This document shows positions 34,608 to 45,626 of a DNA stretch of 64,000 nt, one piece after another. The DNA lies in assembly GCA_030562195.1 (NCBI GenBank), contig JAUJPP010000011.1:5828001-5892000 (forward strand), written 5' to 3'. The notes beneath the pieces are model-generated. The model was not told the DNA's origin. It was given only the letters and a program-made list of their open reading frames with translations, and searched no databases. This DNA comes from Nipponacmea schrenckii. Taxonomy: Eukaryota; Mollusca; Gastropoda; Lottiidae. The position numbers and the translations under genes were made by a program. Every line of letters begins with the position of its first letter. Positions within the stretch are counted from its first letter, which is position 1.

Positions 34608-37600
34608 CTCTGAAATTTAAAATAATAATAAACTAGAGCTACAGGTGGCGTGGGACTAAGCTGTTATATAGTTATAAAAATTGACGCATTTAAAAAAATC
34701 AAAATGGCGGCAAAGGTATCACTTCCGACTGGATTTTTTTGTATTCGTGTTTTCCCCATAAGGATTGCTACCGAACGACATAAATTTTGTTGCGATAAAT
34801 CGATTCCACCGGAAATGGGTTAAACGGAAGTTTAGTTTCCCGTTAAAACCGGAGGTGAAGCAATCAATATTTGACTGTACTATTTTGATAACTCTAGTAA
34901 CGCTTCTCTGCAAACGGAATTTCATTTTAATCGGACTAAAAGTAAAACCTTTTTTTTCGATCAACAATTCCAAATTTCTGCGAAAAAAAGTGTGCAATAA
35001 ATTTTCGAAAATTGAAATATTTTATCTACTATCTGATCAAATATTATAAGTAGATTTTAAAAATTGAAAACCTGAAGAAAATTGATCCAAAATTCTGGAG
35101 GCAATTTTCTAATTTTTGCACATGTTGCAATGTGGCAATTTAGCAAAATTTAGCAATTGCATAAACACTATAATACTAATGAACAAATGTTGACTATGTT
35201 AAAAGAAATCTCACAATATGACTATCAAATAAAGGATTATGAATTATGGATTAAGGATTAAGATTTAAGACGTCTTGATATTTGGGCTTTTAGATAACCT
35301 TTACTGATTGAAGTTGTGTGAAGCAAAATTCCCTATGTTGGTTAAAATGAAAACGTTCAGATATAAACTGTTCCTATTGATGTTATATTTAATCAAAGTC
35401 CCACAATGAGTACGTTATAGCCTGTTTTTTGACAGAAGTAAGTTATGTGTCATGTTAAATCATGGTTTAAAGTGTTACGTCCCTTAATTATAACTTATAT
35501 CTTCCCATGACGTAATCTTATGGTATCTCATGAGATCCGTACGCACAGCTTACTTCATCAGATCGCAAAGTTTCAAACAAGTAAGACGTGTTCCTTCAGG
35601 ACTAAGTTTTAATATCTTCAGTTATTCCTATATTGATATACTCTATGCTAAGATATTTCAATCGAAATACTAAGTAAGATGTATTTAAAAATTTTGTAAA
35701 GTTACACAAAAAATAGAACGTTGTTCTTTTATTATTTTGCATCACTAAGGCATAATCTTATAGTTTAGGATTTTTTTTGATGTCATAATCAGAAATAAAT
35801 GGACTGCTGAATAAACTTGAAAAAGCCAGCTACGAGGATAATTCGTATCAAAAAGGTGTTTAGCCAGGAATATAACCCACTGGTATTTTGGACTTATGAT
35901 GAAATATACATACCTGTCAAAATATACATTCTTTTCTCGTGATAAATGTACATATTCCTAGTTTCATTAAAATGTTTCAAGATCATACCTTCAAGGCAAA
36001 ATATTTCATATTTTCCCAGTATCTTTTTCTATTGTAAGCATCATGGAGATATAATTACAATAAACTTCACCTTACAGGTGAAGTCTCAGTTTATTTTAAA
36101 ATGATATTAGAACATTTCATTATGAGAGTTATTCATTAATAATTTTATATAAAGGCATGATTATAAAAGAGTATGGGTCTTTAATAATTCTAGGTCAAGA
36201 TCAAATGAATTGGAAAGCGTGCATTACTATTAATTTTAAGGATTCTTATGACTTGGTGGGTTACATTATATCAAAAATTGTTTTATACTTAAGAATGGAG
36301 ACTCATTATGTGCGTATACAATAAGCATATCATACATACCTGTAGAAATAATATATTACCCTCGAAGAAAACTGACCATCATTAATATTCACAAATGTGT
36401 GATCTTAAATTGAATGTCATAAAATTTCGTCATATTAATATCAAGCCAGTAAATCTTTGGTTCTAAAATAATGAGAGCATCAATAATAATATTTAGAGAA
36501 TGAGAGCATCATTAATATTTAGAGAATGAGAGCATCATTAATAATATTAGAGAATGAGAGCATCATTAATAATATTTAGAGAATGAGAGCATCAATAATA
36601 ATATTTAGAGAATGGAGCATCATTAATAATATTTAGAGAATGAGAGCATCATTAATAATATTGAGAGAATGAGAGCATCAATAATAATATTGAGAGAATA
36701 AGAGCATCATTAACATTGAGAGAATGAGAGTATCATTAATATTGAGAGAATGGGTGTATCATTAATATTGAGAGAATGTGAGAATCATTAATATTGAGAG
36801 AATGTGAGTATCATTAATATTGAGAGAATAGGAGTATCATTAATATTGAGAGAATGAGAGTATCATTAATATTGAGAGAATGGGAGTATCATTAATATTG
36901 AGAGAATGAGAGTATCATTAATATTGAGAGAATGGGAGTATCATTAATATTGAGAGAATGAGAGTATCATTAATATTGAGAGAATGAGAGTATCATTAAT
37001 ATTGAGAGAATGGGAGTATCATTAATATTGAGAGAATGTGAGAATCATTGAGAGAATGAGAGTATCATTAATATTGAGAGAATGGGAGTATCATTAATAT
37101 TGAGAGAATGGGAGTATCATTAATATTGAGAGAATGTGAGTATCATTAATATTGAGAGAATGAGAGTATCATTAATGTTGAGAGAATGGGAGCATCATTA
37201 ATATTGGGAGCATCATTAATATTGAGAGAATGAGAGTATCATTAATATTGAGAGAATGAGAGCATCATTAATATTGAGAGAATGAGAATCATTAATATTG
37301 AGAGAATGAGAGAATCATTAATATTGAGAGTATGAGAGCATCATTAATAATATTGAGAGCACCATTAATATTGAGAGAATGCGAGCATCATTAATATTGA
37401 GAGAATGAGAGCATCATTAATATTGAGAGAATGAAAGCATCATTAATATTGAGATAATTGGAGTATCATTAATATTGAGAGAATAAGAGTATCATTAATA
37501 TTGAGAGAATGGGAGTATCATTAATATTAAAAGAATGAGAGCATTATTAATAATATTGAGAGCATCATCAATATTAAGAGAATGTGAGTATCACTAATAT

Positions 37601-40600
37601 TGAGAGAATGAGAGCATCATTGATATTGAGAGAATGGGGGCATCATTAATATTAAGAGAATGGGAGTATCACTAATATTGAGAGAATGAGAGCATCATTG
37701 ATATTGAGAGAATGGGAGCATCTTTTATATTGGGTGAATAAGAGCATCATTAATATTGAGAGAATGAGAGTATCATTAATATTGAGAGAACGGGAGAATC
37801 ATTAATATTGAGAGAATGGGAGCATCATTAATATTGAGAGAATGGGAGAATCATTAATATTGAGAGAATGGGAGTATCATTAATAATATTGAGATAATGA
37901 GAGTATCATTAATATTGAAAGAATGAGAGCATCATTAACATTGAGACAATGAGAGTATCATTAATAATGAGAGAACGGGAGCATCATTAATATTGAGAGA
38001 ATGGGAGCATCATTAATATTGAGAGAATGAGCGTATCTTTAATATTGAGAGAATGAGAGTATCATTAATATTTAGAGAATGAGAGTATCATTAATATTGA
38101 GAGCACCATTAATATTGAGAGCATCATCAATATTTGAGAGAATGAAAGCATCCTTAATATTGAGAGAATGAGAGTATCATTAATATTGAGAGAATAAGAG
38201 CATCATTAATATTGAGAGAATGAGAGTATCATTAATATTGAGAGAATGGGAGTATCATTAATATTGAGAGAATGAGAGTATCATTAATATTGAGAGAATG
38301 AGAGTATCATTAATATTGAGAGAATGGGAGTATCATTAATATTGAGAGAATGGGAGTATCATTCATAATATTGAGAGAATGAGAGTACCATTAATAGTGA
38401 AAGAATAAGAGCAATATTAATATTGAGAGAATGAGAGTATCATTAATATTGAGAGAATGAGAGCATCATTAATACTGAGAGAATAAGAGCATCATTAATA
38501 TTGAGAGACTAAGAGTATCATTAATATTTAGAGAATGGGAGTATCATTAATATTGAGAGTATCATTAATATTGAGAGCACCATTTATATTGAGAGCATCA
38601 TTAATATTGAGAGAATGAAAGCATCATTAATATTGAGAGAACGAGAGCATCATTAATATTGAATGAATAAGAGCATCATTAATATAGAGAAAATAAGAAT
38701 ATCATTAATATTGAGAGAATGGGAGTATCATTAATATTGAGAGAATGGGAGTATCATTAATATTGAGAGAATGGGAGTATCATTGATATTAAAAGAATGA
38801 GAGCATTATTAATAATATTGAGAGCATCATCAATATTAAGAGAATGTGAGTATCACTAATATTGAGAGAATGAGAGCATCATTAATATTGAGAGAATGAG
38901 AGCATCATTGATATTGAGAGAATGGGGGCATCATTAATATTAAGAGAATGGGAGTATCACTAATATTGAGAGAATGAGAGCATCATTGATATTGAGAGAA
39001 TGGGAGCATCTTTAATATTGGGAGAATAAGAGCATCATTAATAATATTGAGAGCATCATAAATATTGAGAGAATGAGATCATTAATATTGAGAGAATGAG
39101 AGTATCATTAATATTGAGAGAATGGGAGCATCATTAATATTGAGAGAATGAGAGTATCATTAATATTGAGAGAATGAGAGCATCATTAATATTGAGAGAA
39201 TGGGAGTATCATTAATATTGAGAGAATGGGAGTATCATTAATATTGAGAGAATGGGAGTATCATTAATATTGAGAGAATGGGAGCATCATTAATATTGAG
39301 AGAATGAGAGTATCATTAATATTGAGAGAATGAGAGTATCATTAATATTGAGAGAATGGGAGTATCATTCATATTGAGAGAATGGGAGCATCATTAATAT
39401 TGAGAGAATGGGAGTATAATTAATATTGAGAGAATGAGAGTATCATTAATATTGAGAGAATGGGAGTATCATTAATATTGAGAGAATGGGAGTATCATTA
39501 ATATTGAGAGAATGGGAGCATCATTAATATTGAGAGAATGGGAGTATCATTAATATTGAGAGAATGGGAGTATCATTAATATTGAGAGAATCGGAGTATC
39601 ATTAATATTGGGAGAATGAGAGCACCATTAATATTGAGAGAATTGGAGCATCATTAATATTGAGAGAACGGGAGCATCATTTATATTGAGAGAATGAGAG
39701 TATCATTAATATTGAGAGAATGGGAGCATCATTAATATTGAGAGAATGAGAGTATCATTAATATTGAGAGAATTGGAGTATCATTAATATTGAGAGAATG
39801 GGAGCATCAATAATAATAGCGGATTGTTTGATCCCTATTTTTCCACCAGTATCAATACGTACTATAAACAGCATAAGGAAACCAGTTGAATGCTAGTCTT
39901 GGAACCAATATCTGATTAATATTTGAGTTTATAAAATATCTACTTATCTGTAGATCTGGTCCTTTCCAATACAAACTACAACAAAATAACAGTGTAGTGT
40001 TCATTAAACATCTTGGGTACAGGATTAAATTTTGCAAGTTTGATTACTATTATTATAAGGACAAACATTGGTATATAAAGTTATATAAGTCAATAAATGT
40101 TTTAATAAAGTGAATGTTTATAAAAACACGATATTTTAAAATTTTATCCCGTTAGACCATCTACTGTATTACCATTTGCTCATCTGAAAACATTTAGGCC
40201 ATTGGCAGGCTTCAAGTTAGCTGATGAATTGGTTTATTTTTTTTTTTTTGTAGAAAATATGTCTTAAATATCCAGGTAAATAGCAATACAAAAACAAACG
40301 TACCATGTGTCTTTACCACAAGCATCAACATTCATTAAAGATTGGCTGGGGGAATACTTAGATATATCTGAACCCTTTAAACTGAAAAGTTTTCTGTTTT
40401 TTTCAACATCAAATTTCATCAAGCCCCAGAAGAATGCAGCAAATATAATCTGACCATCGTGTACTTTGAAGTCCATTAAATCAATCGTATTTGCAGCCAG
40501 TGCTCGCTTTAAAAGTCCTAATAAAATAGAATCGTTATAACGGGTATTAAAGGACAAGAGCCACGAGCGACACAGAAAAATAAAATGAAAAAATGAGTTT

Positions 40601-43600
40601 TGAGTCCAACTCTTCTGCACCATATGGGCTAATGAATACGAGCAATGCCATGCGGGATGCAGTGAGGGAAATTACACCATTGGCCTACTTTTTAAGCGAT
40701 TTTTTACTGTCAAGGGATCTTGATCAATATACAGTGGGTTCTTGCTTCTAAACCTTGGAGTAATAATAGACTGGAGATGAAGTGAAGTCATATTTGTGAA
40801 GTATGGTTAAGCCCCGCCTCCTTGACGTCCATCGGCCCAAGAAGACGTCGTCGACGTTATGGCTTGCAAGGTTTGTTGAGATCATCTTGCTGGTGTACTT
40901 TTGGGACCCACGATGCCAGCATGCTCTGGATACGCCTGAACGAACAGGTCGGACAGGAACACTGACGATTCAATTACTTTTCACACGTGAATTTCCTTTT
41001 GCTTTTATAAGAATAGTTTTATGTATAGAATAGCCCTAGGCCTAAATTAAAAATGGTTGCATTTCCCGCGGGTTTCGTGCAATCAAAATCAAACTGTTAA
41101 ATAAAAACATTTGGTCTTGACATTCCTATTCCTTAACGGATCACATGCAGCAGACATATTTTGGAATAGGAAGACATAAATTGCGTATTCTTCTCTACGA
41201 AGCAGAGATTACAGCCTCCGTTTTTCTTCCAATTTCACCCCATCCAATCCAACATGGCGGCACCGAGACCATCGATTTACTAATATTTGTTCGGGCTCCA
41301 TTTTGTAGAATAGGGCTAGAGAATACACGGAAAACGTGTTCGATTTAATGAACAACGTCTTCCTATCCTACATTAATTAATATTCCGAATTACGGCCGAT
41401 CGAAGAGTCCCAGAATATTGATTGTCCTCCAAAACAATTGACCAATTATGTATCCAGCAGCCCCCCCCCTTTGATTTTGTCACTGTTCCTTGTCAATTGC
41501 AGTCTACAGGACACTATATACTTCAGTCCCAAAATTGCCCGGATCCGAATTAAAATATTTAAAATGTAATATTTAATACCCTAACTGCACCAATGGAAGT
41601 GGTTTTTGTTTTTCTTGGGGAGATTATAGAACATTATGGGATATTCTTTCCTCTTCTTATGTTAGAACAACCTTGTTTTAAAGTTCAGCGTTAATGACGT
41701 CTAAAATTTCAAATAGTCCTGTAGTTTTCATTCGACCATTCAGATTTTAATGATCTTCATTTCAGGTTTCCCAAAGAGTATGCCTTACGTCAAAAATGGA
41801 TTATTGCTACGAAAAGGAAAGACTTCATCCCAACCAAATACAGTGTTCTATGCAGCCAGCATTTGAAAGAGGATGATTTTGACAGAACTTCTATTGTTAA
41901 GATAAGGCTCAGACCTGGAGTTGTGCCAAGTGTATTTAAATTCTCCATCAAAAAAAGATGACTAACCAAAAAAACCGCAGAATTGAAAGGTGTGTTAACT
42001 GACCACAAGAAACGAAACGATTTAAGCACCAATAGTCTGGATGTTTTGAATATCAGCAGTGGTGGAGTTAAAGACTTATTATAGAGACCATTGTATAAGG
42101 TTAAGGGAAGAACATTGACAGTTAGTTATTCCCCAGAGTTGAGAAGTTTTGCCCTTACTCTTCATTTTAACTCACCGAGAGCCTACTACTAATTATCTGA
42201 GGAAATCTTTTGACACGTGTCTGCCCTGTCCCAGAATAATAAGTAATTGGTACAGTTCTGTTGGTGACAAGCCTGGATTCTCGTCATATGCTTTTGACGC
42301 TTTGAAAACAAGGTCCAAGACTGAGGGCTCGGAAGTTCTTTGTTCCCTTCTCATGGATGGAATTGCTATCCGAAAACAAGTATAATTTGATGGTTCAAGA
42401 TATCACGGCTTTATAGATATGGGGACGGAGTTGGACGGTGACTCATTACCAGTTGCTAAAGAGGCTCTTGTCTTGATGGTTGTTTCCCTGAAAGCTTCCA
42501 GTAGCCTACTTTCTAAAATTGATGGTTTAGGTGGTGAAGAGAGGAAAAGCTTGATCCTCAGCTGTATTGAACACTTGACGCAGTGGTTGATAAAGTGGTT
42601 TCACTTACAATGGATGGTGCATCTGCAAATTTGACCATGTTGAACTGCCTCCAGATGGGTGTCCATGATCCTGTGAACATGAAGTCTCTCTTTCCTCACC
42701 CTGTTTCCGGAAATGCTGTTCAGTTCTTTTGTGATCATTGTCATGTGTTTAAATTGGTCCGGAACACATTGGCAGGCTAAGGCTCCATACACACCATTAC
42801 AAGTGTCGTCAGGTGGCAGTACTTCAAAATTCTAAATGAATGGCCTCCACCTCTGGGAAATAAGTTGAGATCCGCCTATATCAATTGGTATAAGAAGAAG
42901 ATGAATGTTAAGCTTGCAGTTCAAACTTTCAGTAGTTCTGTTGCCAGTGCTTTGGAGTTCCTGGAGAAAGAGGGTTTAGAAAAGTATACAGAGTGTTCAG
43001 AGACTATTAAATTTATTAAGTACTTTAATAATTTATTTGATAAATTCAATAGAAGTTGGATTTTTGTTATGTACATTAACATATTTAAGGACTTAGTGCT
43101 ATCAAAATTGTACAACCTTAATTTCATACTTACTTATAAGTTTAGTCAGGACCATACTGAATTGTTATTTGGTCAAATTAGAAGCATGGGTGGGTGCAAT
43201 AATAATCCAACTTGTAAACAATTTAAAAGTGCTTACATGAAATTCTTTTGTCATAATGATATTCAAGATTGTTTTCGTGGTAATGCTATTCTTATGACAC
43301 ATATATAATGTATATTAACTGCATCCTCTACTTATATCAAAAATGCCAATGTATCACGTTTTTAACAGATTAATTTATCATCAGATAAGACAAAAATGTT
43401 ACCTGACAATACAACTATAGATATTCATAAAAAATGCCTTGTTACCATATTGATGAAAACCCGGATTTTGTTGCCATGTCATATAATTCACATTTGTCGA
43501 TCTGTTCTACTAAAATTGTAGTTTATATTCCTGGGTTTGTTGTCCATTAGCTTAAAAAGCAAATTCATTGTGAAGTATTGTAATGATATACATACTTAAT

Positions 43601-45077
43601 TAAATTGAAATCTCTTGGATCTTTGACAGCACCGTCAAATGATGTTATTAATATTTGTCTTCAGTGTGAAAAGATATTTCGATCTACTATTACTATTAGT
43701 GCTCATCTCTCACTAATATTGATTGGTCGCTGGGATCGTCTTGGGTTATCGGGTCCATACTCCGAAATTTGTTTCTTGGACTTGATATGGTTGAGTTTCA
43801 CCTTGAGGCATGCATTGTACTTCCGCTGAAGCTTCTGTCACAAACTCAGAATGAGTGTCTGGTTGCTCTCCATGTCCGTTGTCCTCCGCAGTTGAGTATC
43901 GGGGTTGCAGCTCTTCCCAGTGTCTTCTCCAAACTGGACCATGAAGCTTTCTTATAATACGAGGAACCAATCGAGGATGTTTGTCACGGTGAGGTCCAAA
44001 ATTCAGCGCATATACAGGGTCTCCAGCTTTATACTGTTTCTCACCTTAGATACTCCTGTGGCCTCAACAAACTCTGTCCAGCCTTGCAGCGAAATTCGCT
44101 TACAAGAACAACTGACTGGGAGGGGGTCATCGCTATGTTACTGTGAGTGTTGTCAACAGAGAGTCCAGTATATCAGAGAACCTAACCACTGAATAACCTT
44201 CCCACCCTCGATCGACAGAAAAATTGACTAACTATTTCCTACTAGTACTGAAGAATATTTATAGATATAACGAATGGTATTGAAAGATAGAAATACAAGT
44301 ATAAGGCATAAAAATAACAAATGATATTCAACAGTTATTACAACTTCATTGAAAAATGTTTTAAGCGAGGCTTCTGAAAACATAGGAAGCATCCACTTAC
44401 GAGGATCATCAAGATTCATCATTCCTGGACTTATTAAATATTATGAAATGTAAGATTGAACAGATCGACAGTTCAATAAAAATATACGCCCAAAATATTT
44501 ATGAGCGTATAAAAATCAATTCAAAGAATTATCCATATTTAGAGAATACGAGGAATCATAAACTGTCACAGTAGGCGACTAATTTGATATCAAACTGAAA
44601 AATACCTACCTTGGTACACTAAACCTTTTCCAAACTTCTTCGACAGATTGACAATTGTCTTGTTGCCATCTAGAGCGAGTGAGAAAAATGATGTCTTCGT
44701 GTTCCAGTATAGGATGCGTCGTTTTATATCGATTGTAAGATATTGGATATCACCGTCTGGGCTGATTAGATACTGTAGCCATTGGTTATTTTTGCAAATA
44801 CGTATAATTTTCGAACGATATGTAGAACTAAATATCATCGGCTCTTCTGTAAATAAAATTTGGTTGACAGAATCACTTTTTACAATCTGTCAAGGATCTG
44901 GCAACTGAAAACGCTAAAAGCTGCTGATAAAACATCGAGAGGAAACTGGAAAGACAAAGCTTATGATACAACCAAGAGAAAGAACACAAAATTCTTACTA
45001 CCTGAAAGAACATGATACAATCCTAGAATTACCAAGGTAACAACTAATATACACCTGACCACACCAGCTACAGCCAT
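34249..45077 (-). CDS. YWTD (LDL-receptor class B) single-propeller, single-pass membrane protein; eight-exon model
   Basis: Exons (minus): 45077-45002, 44846-44610, 44424-44401 (tentative), 40517-40304, 39975-39863, 36462-36360, 36028-35914, 34607-34249; about 413 residues. The model gives a signal peptide, then YWTD-type blades (LYWN, LYWKGPD, IYWLDINM, MYIYHEKRMYIL). These are followed by an acidic stalk, one membrane helix and a cytoplasmic tail of about 22 residues. YWTD propellers bind extracellular ligands or pack beside EGF modules in LDLR/LRP proteins. No EGF or LDLR-A module is seen here, so one small propeller on a membrane anchor is unusual. Splice phases agree at every junction except one: exon 36462-36360 needs one extra base. 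Sequons NMT, NET and NVS suit an extracellular protein. The ligand is unknown. Exons were found by eye, so one may be missing between 44610 and 40517. Confidence 0.7.
34685..34870. repeat. ACTTCCGG-rich dispersed repeat, copy 3
   Basis: AAAATGGCGGCAAAGGT, ACATAAATTTTGTTGCGATA, ATCGATTCCACCGGAAATGG and AAACGGAAGTTT follow in the same order as at 5715-5880. It lies in the last intron of the YWTD gene. ORFs 34719-34997 (minus) and 34765-35049 (plus) are incidental. Confidence 0.75.
35914..36028 (-). CDS. YWTD gene, exon 7 (propeller)
   Basis: Acceptor CTTACAATAG|AAA and donor TTGACAG|GTATGT; phase 0 in, phase 1 out. Encodes KKILGKYEIFCLEGMILKHF followed by a blade with sequon NET and MYIYHEKRMYILT. 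The alternating hydrophobic pattern and the 'MYI..EKRMYIL' strand fit a YWTD propeller. The other two frames stop within the exon. Confidence 0.6.
36360..36462 (-). CDS. YWTD gene, exon 6 (propeller), frame broken near 36400
   Basis: Acceptor CATTATTTTAG|AA, phase 1 in. The first 24 codons contain PKIYWLDINMTKFYDIQF, a textbook YWTD blade. The frame then meets TGA, but one base over it continues as TFVNINDGQFSSR up to a GAGG|GTAATA donor that matches the phase of exon 7. A one-base deletion, biological or in the consensus, is the simplest reading. The donor ACAG|GTATGT at 36341-36340 is an alternative. Confidence 0.6.
36471..39818. repeat. 26-bp satellite array, 3.3 kb (roughly 125 copies), intronic
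   Basis: Consensus ATTAATATTGAGAGAATGAG plus AGTATC. Common variants change G/A at the GAGAGT site and T/C in TATC/CATC. The exon-side end (36471-36690) uses a longer unit with AATAATATTTAGAG. A block beginning GCATTATTAATAATATTGAG at 37541 recurs at 38803, evidence of segmental duplication inside the array. It lies in the intron between exons 39975-39863 and 36462-36360 of the YWTD gene. A 26-bp unit cannot keep a reading frame, and no ORF is present. Confidence 0.97.
39863..39975 (-). CDS. YWTD gene, exon 5 (propeller)
   Basis: Acceptor TTTTGTTGTAG|T and donor TTATA|GTACGT; phase 2 in, phase 1 out. Encodes LYWKGPDLQISRYFINSN then QILVPRLAFNWFPYAVY, matching the YWTD pattern 'LYW...I.R....N...LV...L.WP..V'. 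The phase joins exon 4 through TG|T (Cys) and exon 6 through A|AA (Lys). Confidence 0.8.
40304..40517 (-). CDS. YWTD gene, exon 4 (propeller)
   Basis: Acceptor TTTTATTAG|GA and donor ACATG|GTACGT; phase 1 in, phase 2 out (214 bp). Encodes TIDLMDFKVHDGQIIFAAFF, LMKFDVEKNRKLFSLKG and SLMNVDACGKDT, propeller-like strands ending just before the LYW of exon 5. An earlier donor (TGTG|GTAAAG at 40317) is possible but would not match the next exon's phase. Confidence 0.75.
40590..40735 (-). mobile_element. SINE fragment (body, without tRNA head)
   Basis: CAACTCTTCTGCACCATATG, GGGCTAATGAATACG, CAATGCCATGC, GCAGTGAGGGAAAT and TGTCAAGGGATCTT match the low-coordinate half of the complete SINE at 46982-47348. 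It lies in an intron of the YWTD gene, same strand as the gene. The tRNA-derived head is missing. 40740-41760 contains no supported gene. Confidence 0.8.
41763..43308 (+). pseudogene. P-element-like (THAP9-type) transposase, decayed
   Basis: The first part (41766-41960) is the C-terminal half of a THAP zinc finger: LCSQHLKEDDF supplies the last Cys and His and PGVVPSVF the terminal motif. Then come YSPELRSFALTLHFNSPRAY (42127-42186) and PGFSSYAFDALKTRSKTEGS; LLMDGIAIRKQV with the presumed first catalytic Asp; and HGFIDMGTELDGDSL. Later blocks are VVSLTMDGASANLTML (about 42595, second Asp region) and FFCDHCHVFKLVRN. The C-terminal SQDHTELLFGQIRSMGGCNN (43145-43203) is a hallmark of P-type transposases. 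Stops or frameshifts occur near 41960, 42085, 42160, 42385, 42580 and 42780. The N-terminal half of the THAP domain was not found. It lies in a YWTD-gene intron, opposite strand. Confidence 0.9.
44401..44424 (-). CDS. YWTD gene, candidate 24-bp micro-exon
   Basis: AATAAGTCCAG|GA...CCTC|GTAAGT: a good acceptor and a consensus donor bound 24 bp coding GMMNLDDP, phase 1 in and out, which fits both neighbours (44610 donor, 40517 acceptor). 'LDDPR' would be a normal loop in a YWTD propeller. Micro-exons are easy to find by chance, so this is tentative. Confidence 0.35.
44610..44846 (-). CDS. YWTD gene, exon 2 (first propeller blades)
   Basis: Acceptor TTATTTACAG|AA and donor ACCAAG|GTAGGT; phase 1 in and out. 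Encodes EEPMIFSSTYRSKIIRI, typical of the first strand of LDLR-type propellers ('P.L.FS....I..I'), then IDIKRRILYWNTKTSFFSLA and DGNKTIVNL. ORF on the opposite strand (44648-44908) is a shadow. Confidence 0.82.
45002..45077 (-). CDS. YWTD gene, exon 1 (signal peptide)
   Basis: AAGATGGCTG gives a favourable start context. MAVAGVVRCILVVTLVILGL is a classical signal sequence, ending at CATGTTCTTTCAG|GTAGTAAG, phase 1, which matches exon 2. No upstream in-frame ATG was needed. About 45080-45620 would hold the 5' UTR and promoter; I see no clear TATA box or other motif there. Confidence 0.8.
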
Positions 45078-45626
45078 CTTTTTTAAAATAAAATAAAATA
45101 TAACACACTTGTACTAGTATATCATTATGGAACAAGTCTATTGTATATGATAGATAATATTACATCATTAAAATTCCAATTAAATAACAGAACGTATCGA
45201 ATCCGAATAAAAAGGCCGGGTCTTTCATCTCTTATTCCCGTCGATATATGTTGTGTACTTTGTACTATGATAGATGTATTGTTGTGAAAAATATCAACTC
45301 AATAAATATTTATTTTCTTACAGTCATCATTATGAACCATAAACATTCAAAAACTGTCCCGCTTAAATTACAATGAAGACATCCGTCAATAATCGGCAGT
45401 TTCCGTGAAGCTGAATGCGTTTTCGTAGTAAATGTTCAAATTCGTTATGTCTTCTAATGCGAGACGTTTAACACAAGTGACACCAATTAATGCACTTACT
45501 GTTTGAATGTGATACATGATATGATATACATTCTATTATCATTTTGTAAATATCCCATACGTCTGGTTTCAGTTTCGTGTGAGTTTTGAATAGATTCCTG
45601 ATGGTTCCTTATACATTACTTTTGGC

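Noticed and set aside
36471..39818. CRISPR-like regular repetition
   Set aside because: Units are head-to-tail with no unique spacers, in intronic eukaryotic DNA, and no cas genes exist. It is a satellite. The same applies to 23340-24095 and 33778-34190.
40803..41348. Two plus-strand ORFs of 67-76 codons in a YWTD intron
   Set aside because: No domain, no neighbouring exons and no similarity to the P-type transposase downstream.
43605..44192. Overlapping ORFs on both strands after the P-type transposase
   Set aside because: No consistent family signal in any frame. The minus frame 43970-43746 looks somewhat like retroelement pol linker sequence (Arg/Trp-rich), but too little remains to name it.
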